From: Phytopseudomonas punonensis
Lineage (GTDB): Bacteria > Pseudomonadota > Gammaproteobacteria > Pseudomonadales > Pseudomonadaceae
Length of the DNA: 64,000 bases
Reading direction: 5' to 3'
NCBI RefSeq assembly: GCF_900142655.1
Contig: NZ_FRBQ01000011.1
Location: 1-64,000, forward strand
Part shown: positions 25,286-34,393 of the stretch, piece by piece
Layout: every line of letters starts with the position of its first letter
Position numbering within the stretch: position 1 is the stretch's first letter
Position numbers and translations under genes: made by a program
Notes under the pieces: model-generated
The model's input: only the letters and a program-made list of their open reading frames with translations
Told to the model about the DNA's origin: nothing
The model's database searches: none

Positions 25286-26112
25286 ACAGCCGTGTCTGCA
25301 GTCGGTTGGTGCACCAGGCGCTCCACGAAAAACTCCAGATGGCCACGCGGGTTGGCCGGTAACGGCCAAGCATCGACCTTCTGAGCAATCGCTTTGAACG
25401 CCAGTGCGCACTTCGAGCGAGGGAACGCCTCGTACACCGCACGTTGTTTCTGTACGGCCTTGCGTACCGATTCGTCGTAAGGCACTGCGCCAACGTACTG
25501 CAGCGCAACATCCAGAAAACGGTCGGTCACCTTGGTCAGCTTAGCAAAGAGATTGCGACCTTCCTGCGGGCTGTGCGCCATATTGGCCAGCACCCGAAAG
25601 CGGTTCATGCCGTGGTCACGATTGAGCAGCTTGATCAGTGCGTAAGCGTCGGTAATCGAGGTAGGTTCGTCGCACACAACCACTAGTACTTCCTGGGCAG
25701 CGCGCACGAAACTGACAACGGAGTCGCCAATGCCGGCTGCAGTGTCGACGATCAACACGTCGAGGTTTTCGCTGATATCGCTGAACGCCTGGATCAGGCC
25801 TGCATGCTGCATGGGAGTGAGCTGCACCATGGACTGCGTACCAGAGGCGGCAGGTACGATGCGAATGCCGCCCGGCCCCTGCAGCACCACATCGCGCAGG
25901 TCGCACTCGCCATCGATGACGTCAGCCAGAGTGCGCTTGGCCGTTAGGCCAAGCAGCACGTCGACGTTGGCCAAACCCAAGTCGGCATCCATGAGCATGA
26001 CGCGCCGACCGAGATCGGCAAGTGCCAGTGACAAATTCACCGACACATTGGTCTTGCCAACGCCGCCTTTGCCGCCGGTCACCGCGATCACCTGTACGGG
26101 ATGCATACCCAT
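25282..26112 (-). CDS. fleN: Flagellar number regulator FleN (FlhG)
   Basis: A 276-residue MinD-like ATPase with the deviant Walker A TGGKGGVGKTNVSVNL, LMDADLGLANVDVLLGL and VDTAAGIGDSV. In Pseudomonas FleN binds FleQ and limits flagella to one per pole. The ATG at 26112 follows a 96-nt gap after flhF. It is translationally coupled to fliA. Confidence 0.96.
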   Translation of the reverse strand: MGMHPVQVIAVTGGKGGVGKTNVSVNLSLALADLGRRVMLMDADLGLANVDVLLGLTAKRTLADVIDGECDLRDVVLQGPGGIRIVPAASGTQSMVQLTPMQHAGLIQAFSDISENLDVLIVDTAAGIGDSVVSFVRAAQEVLVVVCDEPTSITDAYALIKLLNRDHGMNRFRVLANMAHSPQEGRNLFAKLTKVTDRFLDVALQYVGAVPYDESVRKAVQKQRAVYEAFPRSKCALAFKAIAQKVDAWPLPANPRGHLEFFVERLVHQPTADTAV

Positions 26113-26208
26113 GTTATTTACACACCTTATCTAACTTCACTTTGGGCCCTAGGGCCATTGTGCGCTGCTGCGGCGAGCACGACCAGCGCCTCGCCACACT
26201 TGTCTGTT

Positions 26209-27513
26209 TTAACCTGCACGCCGCGCGGGGTCTTGGTAGAGCCCGGCGAACATGTCGGCCATCGTATCTTCGCTCGGCTCATCCGGAGCCTGCAGACCCA
26301 CTGCACGGCTGACCAACTGATGGCTACGCGGTACGTGCACATCGTCGGGGATGCGCGGGCCATCTGCCAGGTAGGCTACCGGCAGACGGTGGCCAATAGC
26401 CAGACCCAATACTTCACCCATGCTGGTGGCTTCGTCCAGTTTACTCAGAATGCAGCCAGCCAACCCACAACGCTTATAGCTATGGTAAGCCGCCTTGAGC
26501 ACCTGCGCTTGGCTGGTCGCTGCCAGAACCAGATAATTACGGGCGTTGACGCCACGGCTGGCCAGCGTTTCCAGCTGCATGCGCAGCGCCGGATCATTGG
26601 CAGGCAGACCAGCAGTATCGATCAGCACCACACGCTTGCGCGCCAGCGGCGCCAGGGACTGAGTCAGTGACTGACCTGGATCGACGTGGGTCACGGAAAC
26701 ACCCAGGATACGGCCCAAGGTCTTGAGCTGCTCCTGCGCGCCAATGCGATAGCTGTCCATACTTACCAGGGCGATATTCGCAGCGCCGTATTTGAGTACG
26801 TAGCGCGCAGCGAGCTTGGCCAAGGTGGTGGTCTTGCCCATACCAGCCGGACCGACCAGAGCGATCACGCCGCCCTCTTCCATCGGTTCCTGCTTGGGCG
26901 TTTGAATAGAGTGAGCCAGGTGCGCCAGCACCATGCGCCAGGCTTGACGCTGATCGCTCAGCGAAGCGACGCGTTCGAGCAGCGTGCGCGCCAGTTCTGC
27001 CGGCAGGCCCATACGCTGCAGACGACGCCACAGCGTGGCCTGTTGCGGACGGCGAGCCTGCAACTGGCCCCAGGCCATGGAACCCATCTGCATCTCGATC
27101 AGCTCACGCAAGCCATGCAATTCGGAACGCATGGATTCCAACGCAGACTGGTCAGCTGGCGCAGCAGCAGGCTTCTGCTGCTGACGCTGCAGCACTGCAT
27201 CCAAACTGTCGGCCGGCGCTGTTGGCGCGGCAGCGAACAGCTGACGATCCTTGCCAGCATCGAGCTGGCTACGGGTAGTCAGCTCAGCCTGAGCGGAGGC
27301 AATGCGCGACTGCGTCTTGCGCAGCTCAGCTTCCAGCGCCGGATTGGCCTGCCGCGCCGGAGCGGGCTGAACCTGATAATCGAGCGCGGCTGTCAGTTCT
27401 ACGCCACCGGCCACACGACGGTTACCGATGATGGTCGCATCAGCGCCCAATTCATCGCGAACCAGTTTCATGGCTTGGCGCATATCAGCAGCGAAAAAGC
27501 GTTTGACCTGCAT
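26209..27513 (-). CDS. flhF: Flagellar placement GTPase FlhF
   Basis: The 434-residue SRP-type GTPase has the FlhF N-terminal B domain (MQVKRFFAADMRQAMKLVRDELGADA), a Gln-rich linker, the N domain, and a G domain with P-loop GPAGMGKTTT (221-230), DTAGLP and SKLDEATSMGE. FlhF recruits the first basal-body parts to the pole and works against FleN. It starts 15 nt after flhA, so it is in the flhA operon. Confidence 0.96.
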   Translation of the reverse strand: MQVKRFFAADMRQAMKLVRDELGADATIIGNRRVAGGVELTAALDYQVQPAPARQANPALEAELRKTQSRIASAQAELTTRSQLDAGKDRQLFAAAPTAPADSLDAVLQRQQQKPAAAPADQSALESMRSELHGLRELIEMQMGSMAWGQLQARRPQQATLWRRLQRMGLPAELARTLLERVASLSDQRQAWRMVLAHLAHSIQTPKQEPMEEGGVIALVGPAGMGKTTTLAKLAARYVLKYGAANIALVSMDSYRIGAQEQLKTLGRILGVSVTHVDPGQSLTQSLAPLARKRVVLIDTAGLPANDPALRMQLETLASRGVNARNYLVLAATSQAQVLKAAYHSYKRCGLAGCILSKLDEATSMGEVLGLAIGHRLPVAYLADGPRIPDDVHVPRSHQLVSRAVGLQAPDEPSEDTMADMFAGLYQDPARRAG

Positions 27514-27528
27514 GGCCCGTACCCTCGA

Positions 27529-29658
27529 TTAGTTCTGCCCCACCGTCGCAACGATGGTGACCTGCTTGTTATCCGGAATTTCCTGGTACGCCAGAACATG
27601 CATGCTCGGGACGGCCAATCGGGCAAAACGTGAAAGCATTCCCCGAACCGGCCCGGCGGCCAGCAGAATCACCGGCTTGCCAAGCATCTCCTGACGCTGC
27701 GCTGCTTCCACCAGGGAACGTTGCAGCTTCTCGGCCATGCCAGGCTCCAGGAGGATGCCATCCTCGGAGCCTTGACCGGCCTTCTGAAGACTATTTAGCA
27801 ATATCTGTTCCAACCTTGGCTCCAAGGTGATCACAGGCAGCTCCGGCTCTAGTCCCACGATGTTTTGCACGATTGCGCGGGCCAGCGAGACGCGAACCGC
27901 GGCAACCATGGCGGCGGGATCTTGACTCCGTGGTGCGACGTTGGCGATGGCTTCGGCGATGGTGCGAATGTCACGCACCGGCACCTGCTCCTGCAGCAAT
28001 GCCTGCAGGACCTTGAGCAGGGTCGACAGGGAAATCAGCCCTGGAACCAGCTCTTCGGCCAGTTTTGGCGAGCTTTTCGCCAACAATTGCATCAATTGCT
28101 GGACCTCTTCATGGCCAAGCAGCTCATGGGCGTGTTTGTGCAGGATCTGATTGAGGTGTGTCGCCACCACAGTGCTGGCGTCCACCACGGTATAACCAAG
28201 CGATTGCGCCTGATCACGCTGACCCGGATCGATCCATACAGCCTCCAGGCCAAACGCCGGATCTTTGGCGGCCACGCCATTAAGGGTGCCGAACACCTGG
28301 CCGGGGTTGATCGCCAGTTCGCGATCCGGGTACACCTCGGCTTCGGCAACGCTGACGCCCATTAAGGTCAGGCGGTAAGCATTGGGCTGCAGGTCCAGGT
28401 TGTCGCGGATGTGTACGGATGGCATCAGAAAACCCATCTCCTGCGAGAGCTTCTTGCGCACACCTTTGATACGCGCCAGCAGCTGCCCACCCTGGTTACG
28501 GTCGACCAAAGGGATCAGTCGGTAACCCACTTCCAGACCGACCATATCCACCGGCACCACGTCATCCCACCCCAGCTCCTTGACCTCCTGGGCGCGCTGC
28601 GCCGGCAGTAGTTCCTGCTGGCGCTGCACTTCAATGACTTCGGCTTCCTTGGTCTTGCGCTGCTTGTTGGCGATCCAGTACGCCGCACCAGCGGCGACCA
28701 GGCCCAAGCTGATGAATGACATATGCGGCATGCCGGGCACCAGGCCCATGGCGATCATAATGGCGGCGGAAACGGCCAGCGCGCGCGGTGATGCGAACAT
28801 CTGGCGGTTGACCTGGGCACCCATGTCTTCAGAGCTGGAAACACGGGTCACCATGATCGCAGCGGCGGTGGACAGCAGCAGCGACGGGATCTGCGCCACC
28901 AGGCCGTCACCGATGGTTAGCAGTGTGTAGATACGCCCGGCGTCGGCGAAGCTCAGGCCGTGCTGCAGCATGCCGATGGCGATGCCACCGATGAGGTTGA
29001 TGAACAGGATCAGCAGGCCGGCGACGGCATCGCCACGCACGAACTTGCTGGCACCGTCCATGGAGCCGTAAAAGTCAGCCTCCTGCGCCACTTCGCTACG
29101 GCGCTTCTTGGCTTCGACCTGATCGATAAGGCCAGCATTGAGGTCGGCATCGATAGCCATCTGCTTGCCGGGCATGGCGTCGAGGGTAAAGCGCGCGCTC
29201 ACCTCGGAAATACGCCCCGCACCTTTGGTCACGACCACGAAGTTGATGATCATCAGGATCGCGAACACCACGATACCGACCACGTAGTTGCCGCCAATCA
29301 CCACTTCACCGAAGGCCTGGATCACCTTGCCCGCGGCGTCGTGACCATCCTGGCCATTGAGCAGCACCACCCGCGTGGAAGCCACGTTGAGAGCCAGACG
29401 CAGCAGCGTCGCGGCCAGCAGGATGGTCGGGAATACGGCGAAATCCAGCGGCCGCAGCGCGTAGATCGCCACCAGCAGCACGACGATCGACAGCGCGATA
29501 CTGAAGGTGAACAGCACGTCGAGCAAAAACGGCGGGATCGGCAGCATGACCATGGCGAGCATGACCAGCAGCAACAACGGAATACCGAGATTGCCCTTGC
29601 GCAACCCCGAAAGGTTGCTGCGAACGTCGCCAATCATTTGTGCGCGATCTAGTGCCAC
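27529..29658 (-). CDS. flhA: Flagellar export gate protein FlhA
   Basis: The 709-residue protein has about eight membrane helices in the first half (GIPLLLLVMLAMVMLPIPPFLLDVLFTF and on), the conserved FHIPEP-region sequence VSARFTLDAMPGKQMAIDADLNAGLID, and a large cytoplasmic domain for chaperone and substrate docking. It is the nonamer ring of the flagellar type III export gate. The start is GTG (29658) in frame with the family N-terminus. An RpoN site lies about 57 bases upstream. Confidence 0.97.
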   Translation of the reverse strand: MALDRAQMIGDVRSNLSGLRKGNLGIPLLLLVMLAMVMLPIPPFLLDVLFTFSIALSIVVLLVAIYALRPLDFAVFPTILLAATLLRLALNVASTRVVLLNGQDGHDAAGKVIQAFGEVVIGGNYVVGIVVFAILMIINFVVVTKGAGRISEVSARFTLDAMPGKQMAIDADLNAGLIDQVEAKKRRSEVAQEADFYGSMDGASKFVRGDAVAGLLILFINLIGGIAIGMLQHGLSFADAGRIYTLLTIGDGLVAQIPSLLLSTAAAIMVTRVSSSEDMGAQVNRQMFASPRALAVSAAIMIAMGLVPGMPHMSFISLGLVAAGAAYWIANKQRKTKEAEVIEVQRQQELLPAQRAQEVKELGWDDVVPVDMVGLEVGYRLIPLVDRNQGGQLLARIKGVRKKLSQEMGFLMPSVHIRDNLDLQPNAYRLTLMGVSVAEAEVYPDRELAINPGQVFGTLNGVAAKDPAFGLEAVWIDPGQRDQAQSLGYTVVDASTVVATHLNQILHKHAHELLGHEEVQQLMQLLAKSSPKLAEELVPGLISLSTLLKVLQALLQEQVPVRDIRTIAEAIANVAPRSQDPAAMVAAVRVSLARAIVQNIVGLEPELPVITLEPRLEQILLNSLQKAGQGSEDGILLEPGMAEKLQRSLVEAAQRQEMLGKPVILLAAGPVRGMLSRFARLAVPSMHVLAYQEIPDNKQVTIVATVGQN

Positions 29659-29714
29659 GTGGGTACCCCGACTGATTCAATCTTTTGACGTCCAGGACGT
29701 CTCTGCAGCCGGTG

Positions 29715-29732
29715 TTGCAAGAACCTCTCCAA
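29715..29732 (-). promoter_or_regulatory. RpoN (-24/-12) promoter of flhA
   Basis: Minus strand TTGGAGAGGTTCTTGCAA: GG, ten bases, GC, with TTGCA at -12. It matches the RpoN consensus TTGGCACGNNNNTTGCW except in the CACG block. It is placed about 57 bases before the flhA start. flhA is known to be RpoN/FleQ dependent in P. aeruginosa. Confidence 0.75.
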
Positions 29733-29884
29733 CTCCTCAGAACACCCGCGTCATGGGACGTCGATGCCAATGAGCCTGCGCACTCGGAACAGCAGCGGGA
29801 CAAAAACACGAACCCCATCGGTAAACCCCAGTCACACCAGAAGAGCAATGGTTCCCCATCGATGACCTAGAAAGGAGAAACACC

Positions 29885-30406
29885 ATGAAACGCTGGATGA
29901 TGGCCGCACTGGCCAGTTGCTGCGCTGCAGGCCTGCAGGCCGCCGACAAAACGGTCGAACTCAACGCCGTGGACGCTAATGGCGTCGGCGCATCAGTCGG
30001 CAAGGTGGTGATCAGCCAGAGCCCGTATGGCGTGGTGTTCACCCCGCAGCTGCATGACCTGGAGCCTGGCGTACACGGCTTCCATGTACACAGCAAACCC
30101 AGCTGTGATCCGGCGCCCAAGGACGGCAAGCCGTCCGCTGCCGAGGCGGCCGGCGGCCACTGGGACCCGAAGAACACTGGCAAGCACGACCTACCCTGGG
30201 GTGACGGCCACCAAGGCGACCTGCCTGCGCTGCTGGTCACCGCCGATGGCAAAGCCAACCAGCCGGTTCTGGCTCCGCGCATCAAGAGCGTGGATGAGCT
30301 CAAGGAGCTTTCGCTGATGGTTCACGCTGGCGGTGACAATCACGCGGATCATCCCAAGCCGCTGGGCGGTGGCGGCGCTCGCGTCGCGTGCGGTGTAATC
30401 GAGTAA
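29885..30406 (+). CDS. sodC: Periplasmic Cu/Zn superoxide dismutase
   Basis: The 173-residue protein has a signal peptide (MKRWMMAALASCCAAGLQAA) and SodC motifs: copper ligands in GFHVHSKPSC (His67, His69), GGHWDP (His92) and MVHAGGDNHAD (His147), zinc ligands His101, His109 and Asp112, and the Cys74-Cys169 disulfide. It converts periplasmic superoxide to peroxide and oxygen. GAAAGGAGAAACACC before the ATG is an excellent ribosome binding site. It lies on the opposite strand between flhB and flhA, breaking the flagellar gene order; no other oxidative stress gene is near. Confidence 0.96.
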   Translation: MKRWMMAALASCCAAGLQAADKTVELNAVDANGVGASVGKVVISQSPYGVVFTPQLHDLEPGVHGFHVHSKPSCDPAPKDGKPSAAEAAGGHWDPKNTGKHDLPWGDGHQGDLPALLVTADGKANQPVLAPRIKSVDELKELSLMVHAGGDNHADHPKPLGGGGARVACGVIE

Positions 30407-30417
30407 AACGCTGCATT

Positions 30418-30444
30418 GATGCGGCCTGATCCTCAGGCTGCATC
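30418..30444. terminator. Bidirectional hairpin between sodC and flhB
   Basis: GATGCGGCCTGA and TCAGGCTGCATC pair over 12 positions (one G-T) around TCC, in the 42 bases between the convergent ends of sodC and flhB. No long T tract is present on either side, so it may act with other factors. Confidence 0.55.
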
Positions 30445-30448
30445 ACAC

Positions 30449-31585
30449 TCAGGAATCGCGCCGCAAATCAGGCGGGATTGGTAGATCCTTGAGCGGTGCA
30501 GGTCGCTTGCCCTTGCCCGCCTGGTGCTGACGAATCTGGTAGACATAAGCCAGTACCTGAGCGACCGCGAGGTACAAGCCGGCGGGGATTTCCTGATCGA
30601 GCTCGGTGGTGTGGTAGATCGAGCGCGCCAACGCTGGGGACTCCAGCAACAGTACGTTGTGCTCGGCGGCGATCTCGCGAATCTTCAGTGCCGTGAAGTC
30701 ACTGCCCTTGGCCAGCAGCATCGGTGCCTGCCCGGTAGCGGGGTCATATTTCAAGGCAACCGCAAAGTGCGTCGGGTTGGTAATCACCACGTCGGCCTGG
30801 GGCACGGCCTGCATCATGCGCCGCTGAGTCATTTCGTGCTGCAGCTGGCGAATCCGCTGTTTGACCTCAGGCTTACCTTCACTGTCCTTGTATTCGTCCC
30901 TGACCTCCTGCTTGGTCATCATCAGCTTCTGCTTGTTGTCCCAGAGCTGGAACGGCACGTCCACGGCGGCAATCAGGATCAAGCCAAGGGACATCCACAG
31001 CGCGCTCCAGCCGACGACCTGGGCTGAGTGCATGATGGCCGACTCGATCGGCTCGTTGGCGATGGCTAGCAGGTCGGCGCGATCCATCGAGAGCACCACC
31101 AATGCCACCACCAGGATCACGATGAACTTGGCGAGCGCCTTGACCAGCTCGATCAGCGACTTCATCGAAAACATCCGCTTGAGCCCAGCCAGCGGGTTCA
31201 TGCGGCTGAACTTGGGCGCCATGGCCTTCGCTGAAAACAGCCAACCGCCCAAGGCGATGGGGCCGACTATGGACATCACCAGCAACACGATAAGCAGCGG
31301 CAACAGAGCCTCGAGCGCTACCTGCCCGGACGCAGCCAGCCACAAGGCCATGCTGCGCTCATCCATCAACACTTCGCGCGGCAGGGCGAAATTACCACGC
31401 ATGATCTCCAGCATCGCGTTGCCAATCGAGCCGCCAGTGGCCAGTAGTCCACCCGTCCCAGCCAGCATGATGGCAACGGTATTCAGCTCTTTTGAGCGTG
31501 CAATCTGGCCTTTCTCGCGAGATTCCCGACGGCGTTTATCCGTGGGTTCCTCGCTTTTATCGGCACCGCTTTCTGATTCGGCCAT
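30449..31585 (-). CDS. flhB: Flagellar export switch protein FlhB
   Basis: The 378-residue protein has the charged N-terminus ESGADKSEEPTDKRRRESREKGQI, four membrane helices, and the cytoplasmic domain with the autocleavage motif NPTH (270-273). Cleavage, together with FliK, switches export from rod/hook to filament subunits. The C-terminal tail after residue 355 is Lys/Pro-rich. The start overlaps the fliR stop. A separate FlhB C-domain homologue lies at 14887-15228. Confidence 0.97.
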   Translation of the reverse strand: MAESESGADKSEEPTDKRRRESREKGQIARSKELNTVAIMLAGTGGLLATGGSIGNAMLEIMRGNFALPREVLMDERSMALWLAASGQVALEALLPLLIVLLVMSIVGPIALGGWLFSAKAMAPKFSRMNPLAGLKRMFSMKSLIELVKALAKFIVILVVALVVLSMDRADLLAIANEPIESAIMHSAQVVGWSALWMSLGLILIAAVDVPFQLWDNKQKLMMTKQEVRDEYKDSEGKPEVKQRIRQLQHEMTQRRMMQAVPQADVVITNPTHFAVALKYDPATGQAPMLLAKGSDFTALKIREIAAEHNVLLLESPALARSIYHTTELDQEIPAGLYLAVAQVLAYVYQIRQHQAGKGKRPAPLKDLPIPPDLRRDS

Positions 31586-32361
31586 CAGGCAGCCCTCACC
31601 AGCTCACGCAGCATGATCAGCGCCTCGCTGGCGATCACCTGGTAGTGCGAAAGAATATCGGCCAGTGAAATCCACACGATCACCATGCCCAGCACCAGGG
31701 TGAGTGGAAAGCCGATGGAAAAGATGTTCAGCTGCGGCGCCGCACGGGTCATCACGCCAAAGGCGATGTTGATCACCAGTAATGCGGTGACCGCCGGCAG
31801 TACCAGAATCAGCGCGGCGCCCATTACCCAGCTGAGTTTGGTGGCCAGCTCCCAGTAATGCTCGACCTGCAGCCCGGAACCCGGCGGCATGGTCACGAAA
31901 CTCTCGGCGAGCACCTCGAACACCACTAGGTGTCCATTCATGGCCAGAAACAGCAAGGTCACCAGCATGGTGAAGTACTGACCAATCACCGGCACAGAAA
32001 TGCCGTTTGCCGGGTCGACCATGGAGGCGAAACCCAGGCCCATCTGCATCGCCAGAACCTGCCCGGCGACCACGAAGATGTGAAAGAACAACTGCAGCAT
32101 GAAGCCGAGCATCACCCCGATGAGGATTTCCTGGGCGATCAGCATGAACGACTGAAGGCTGATCGAATCCACCAGCGGCATTGACGGCAGAGTCGGCACC
32201 AGCACCACGCTGATCGCCAGCGAGAGATAGAGCCGCACTCGGGTGGGTACCAGCTGCGTGCCGAAGATCGGCATCACCATCAACAGGGCGGCGATGCGAA
32301 ACAGCGGCAGCAAGAAGCTGCTGACCCAGCTGCCAATCTGCGCATCGCTCAGCTCGAACAT
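31585..32361 (-). CDS. fliR: Flagellar export gate protein FliR
   Basis: A 258-residue membrane protein with six predicted helices and FliR blocks (LFRIAALLMVMPIFGTQLVPTRVRLYLSLAIS; EILIGVMLGFMLQLFFHIFVVAGQVLAMQMGLGFASMVDP). With FliP and FliQ it forms the export gate core. It follows fliQ by 4 nt and overlaps flhB. Confidence 0.97.
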   Translation of the reverse strand: MFELSDAQIGSWVSSFLLPLFRIAALLMVMPIFGTQLVPTRVRLYLSLAISVVLVPTLPSMPLVDSISLQSFMLIAQEILIGVMLGFMLQLFFHIFVVAGQVLAMQMGLGFASMVDPANGISVPVIGQYFTMLVTLLFLAMNGHLVVFEVLAESFVTMPPGSGLQVEHYWELATKLSWVMGAALILVLPAVTALLVINIAFGVMTRAAPQLNIFSIGFPLTLVLGMVIVWISLADILSHYQVIASEALIMLRELVRAA

Positions 32362-32365
32362 CGGT

Positions 32366-32635
32366 TCAGCCGATCAGTTGCGGAATGTTCATGATCAGGT
32401 TCTGCGTGTACTCCATCAGCTGCTGCACCATCCACGGCCCAGCGACGATCAGAGTCAGCAGCATCACCAGCAGGCGTGGCAGAAAGCTCAGAGTCTGTTC
32501 GTTGATCTGCGTGGCCGCCTGGAACATCGCCACCAGCAAGCCCACAAGCAGGCTGGGCATGACCAGCAGGCCGACCATCAGACAGATCAGCCACAGCCCT
32601 TCACGGAAAAGGTCGACAGCAACTTCAGGAGTCAT
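32366..32635 (-). CDS. fliQ: Flagellar export gate protein FliQ
   Basis: An 89-residue protein with two membrane helices (GLWLICLMVGLLVMPSLLVGLLVAMFQAATQINEQTLSFLPRLL; VAGPWMVQQLMEY) and the conserved QINEQTLSF-PRLL segment of FliQ. It belongs to the FliPQR gate complex. The ATG has GAGG upstream, and the gap to fliP is 10 nt. Confidence 0.97.
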   Translation of the reverse strand: MTPEVAVDLFREGLWLICLMVGLLVMPSLLVGLLVAMFQAATQINEQTLSFLPRLLVMLLTLIVAGPWMVQQLMEYTQNLIMNIPQLIG

Positions 32636-32645
32636 ATGAGCCTCG

Positions 32646-33431
32646 CTATAACGTGCCGAAACTGCTGGCCAGAGTGCCCATGATCAACGCCCATCCATCG
32701 ATCAGCACAAACAGCATGATCTTGAATGGCAGCGAAATGATCAGCGGCGACAGCATCATCATGCCCATGGCCATGAGGATACTGGCCACCACCATGTCGA
32801 TGATCAGGAACGGGATGAAGATCATGAAGCCGATCTGAAATGCGGTCTTGAGCTCGGAGGTCACGAACGCCGGCACCAGAATGGTCAAAGGGGCGGCTTC
32901 TGGCGTGGTGATATCGGTACGCTTGGACAACCGCACGAACAGCTCCAGATCGCTTTCACGAGTCTGCGCCAGCATGAAGTTCTTGATCGGCACTTCTGCC
33001 CGCTCGATTGCCTGCTGCGCCGGCAACTGCTGATTCAGATAGGGCTGCAGCGCCTCGCGGTTAATCTGGTCGAATACCGGCGCCATGATGAACATGGTCA
33101 GAAACAGTGCCAGGCCGATGAGAATCTGGTTGGACGGCGTCTGCTGCAGGCCCATGGCCTGACGCAGGATCGAGAATACGATGATGATCCGCGTAAAACT
33201 GGTCATCAGCATGACGAACGCTGGGATAAAGCTCAGCGCGGTCATGATCAGTAGAATCTGCAGGCTGACCGAATACTCCTGCTGCCCCTCGGCATCGGTG
33301 CTCAGGGTAATCGCCGGAATGGACAACGGGTTACTGCCCTGCTGGATCAGCGAGCTGGCCGTCGGCGGCTCCTGGGCAAAGGCTAGCGAGGCGCCGAGCG
33401 TAAACACCAGCACCAGCAGAAGTCGCAGCAT
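32646..33431 (-). CDS. fliP: Flagellar export gate protein FliP
   Basis: The 261-residue protein has a cleavable signal peptide (MLRLLLVLVFTLGASLAFAQ) and four membrane helices, with FliP signatures TSFTRIIIVFSILRQAMGLQQTPSNQIL and PFKIMLFVLIDGW. It forms the entrance pore of the export gate. The start overlaps the fliO stop (TGATG). Confidence 0.97.
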   Translation of the reverse strand: MLRLLLVLVFTLGASLAFAQEPPTASSLIQQGSNPLSIPAITLSTDAEGQQEYSVSLQILLIMTALSFIPAFVMLMTSFTRIIIVFSILRQAMGLQQTPSNQILIGLALFLTMFIMAPVFDQINREALQPYLNQQLPAQQAIERAEVPIKNFMLAQTRESDLELFVRLSKRTDITTPEAAPLTILVPAFVTSELKTAFQIGFMIFIPFLIIDMVVASILMAMGMMMLSPLIISLPFKIMLFVLIDGWALIMGTLASSFGTL

Positions 33432-33856
33432 CAGGACTTGTCCTTCTGATCCTTGCCCAGCAGCTCCATGAGGCGCTGGGAAAACTCGGTGGAAGCCGGC
33501 TCGCCGTCAGGCAAGTGAACCGGCTCGCTCATCACGTGTAACGAGTTGATTCGCCCAGGCGTAAGCCCTAGCAGCACCTGCTCGTTACCCACCTGCACCA
33601 GCACCAACCGGTCACGCGGGCTCAAGGCCTGGGTGGCGACGATCTTGATCACCTTGCCGTTGTTGGGCCCCAGACGCTGCACGCGGCGCGCCATCCAGGC
33701 CAGCAGGAAAATCAGGCCGATCACCAACAGCAGGCCGATTACCAACTGCGCCAGCTGCCCTGCAATTCCACCGCTGGCGGCAGGTGCATGGGAGACGGAT
33801 TCGGCGGCGAGCGCGGTGAACGGCAGCGCCAGGAGCGCGAGCAGGATTCTGTTCAT
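33431..33856 (-). CDS. fliO: Flagellar biosynthesis protein FliO
   Basis: The 141-residue protein has a signal-like N-terminus (MNRILLALLALPFTALAAES), one membrane helix (LAQLVIGLLLVIGLIFLLAWM) and a cytoplasmic domain (GKVIKIVATQALSPRDRLVLVQVGNEQVLLGLTPGRI), typical of FliO/MopB. It helps assemble FliP. It lies 4 nt after fliN. Confidence 0.94.
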   Translation of the reverse strand: MNRILLALLALPFTALAAESVSHAPAASGGIAGQLAQLVIGLLLVIGLIFLLAWMARRVQRLGPNNGKVIKIVATQALSPRDRLVLVQVGNEQVLLGLTPGRINSLHVMSEPVHLPDGEPASTEFSQRLMELLGKDQKDKS

Positions 33857-33860
33857 GATT

Positions 33861-34331
33861 TCAACGCAGCTTCTTTATACGTTCGCTGGGGCTGATCACG
33901 TCGGTCAGGCGAATGCCGAATTTTTCGTTGACCACCACCACTTCGCCGTGAGCAATCAGGGTGCCGTTGACCAGCACATCGAGCGGCTCGCCAGCCAGAC
34001 GATCGAGCTCGATCACCGAGCCCTGATTGAGCTGCAGCAAGTTGCGAATGGTTATATCGGCATTGCCCACTTCCATGGAAATGGATACGGGAATATCTAG
34101 AATCACATCGAGGTTCGGGCCGTCCAGACTGACCGGATTATTGGCCTTGGGCATGCTGCCGAACTCTTCCATGGGCGCACGTGGCGCCGATGGCTGGCTG
34201 GCCGCGCTGGCGGCCAACATCGCATCGATGTCGTCCTGGCCGTCCGCATCGCCGGACTCGGACAGCGCTGCCGCCCATTCGTCAGCGAGCGCCTGTTCCT
34301 CGGGGCTGGTTTGTTCGTTCTCGTCTGCCAT
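33861..34331 (-). CDS. fliN: Flagellar motor switch protein FliN
   Basis: The 156-residue protein has an acidic variable N-terminal half (about 1-70) and a C-terminal SpoA domain (LDVILDIPVSISMEVGNADITIRNLLQLNQGSVIELDRLAGEPLDVLVNGTLIAHGEVVVV). It builds the lower C ring with FliM and docks FliH. The ATG has a GAGG site. It is 62 nt after fliM. Confidence 0.97.
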   Translation of the reverse strand: MADENEQTSPEEQALADEWAAALSESGDADGQDDIDAMLAASAASQPSAPRAPMEEFGSMPKANNPVSLDGPNLDVILDIPVSISMEVGNADITIRNLLQLNQGSVIELDRLAGEPLDVLVNGTLIAHGEVVVVNEKFGIRLTDVISPSERIKKLR

Positions 34332-34393
34332 CGTTCAACCTCGGCTGGCGTTTATCGGCTTGGCTGCGCACGCGGCGCAGCGAAAATGTAGGG

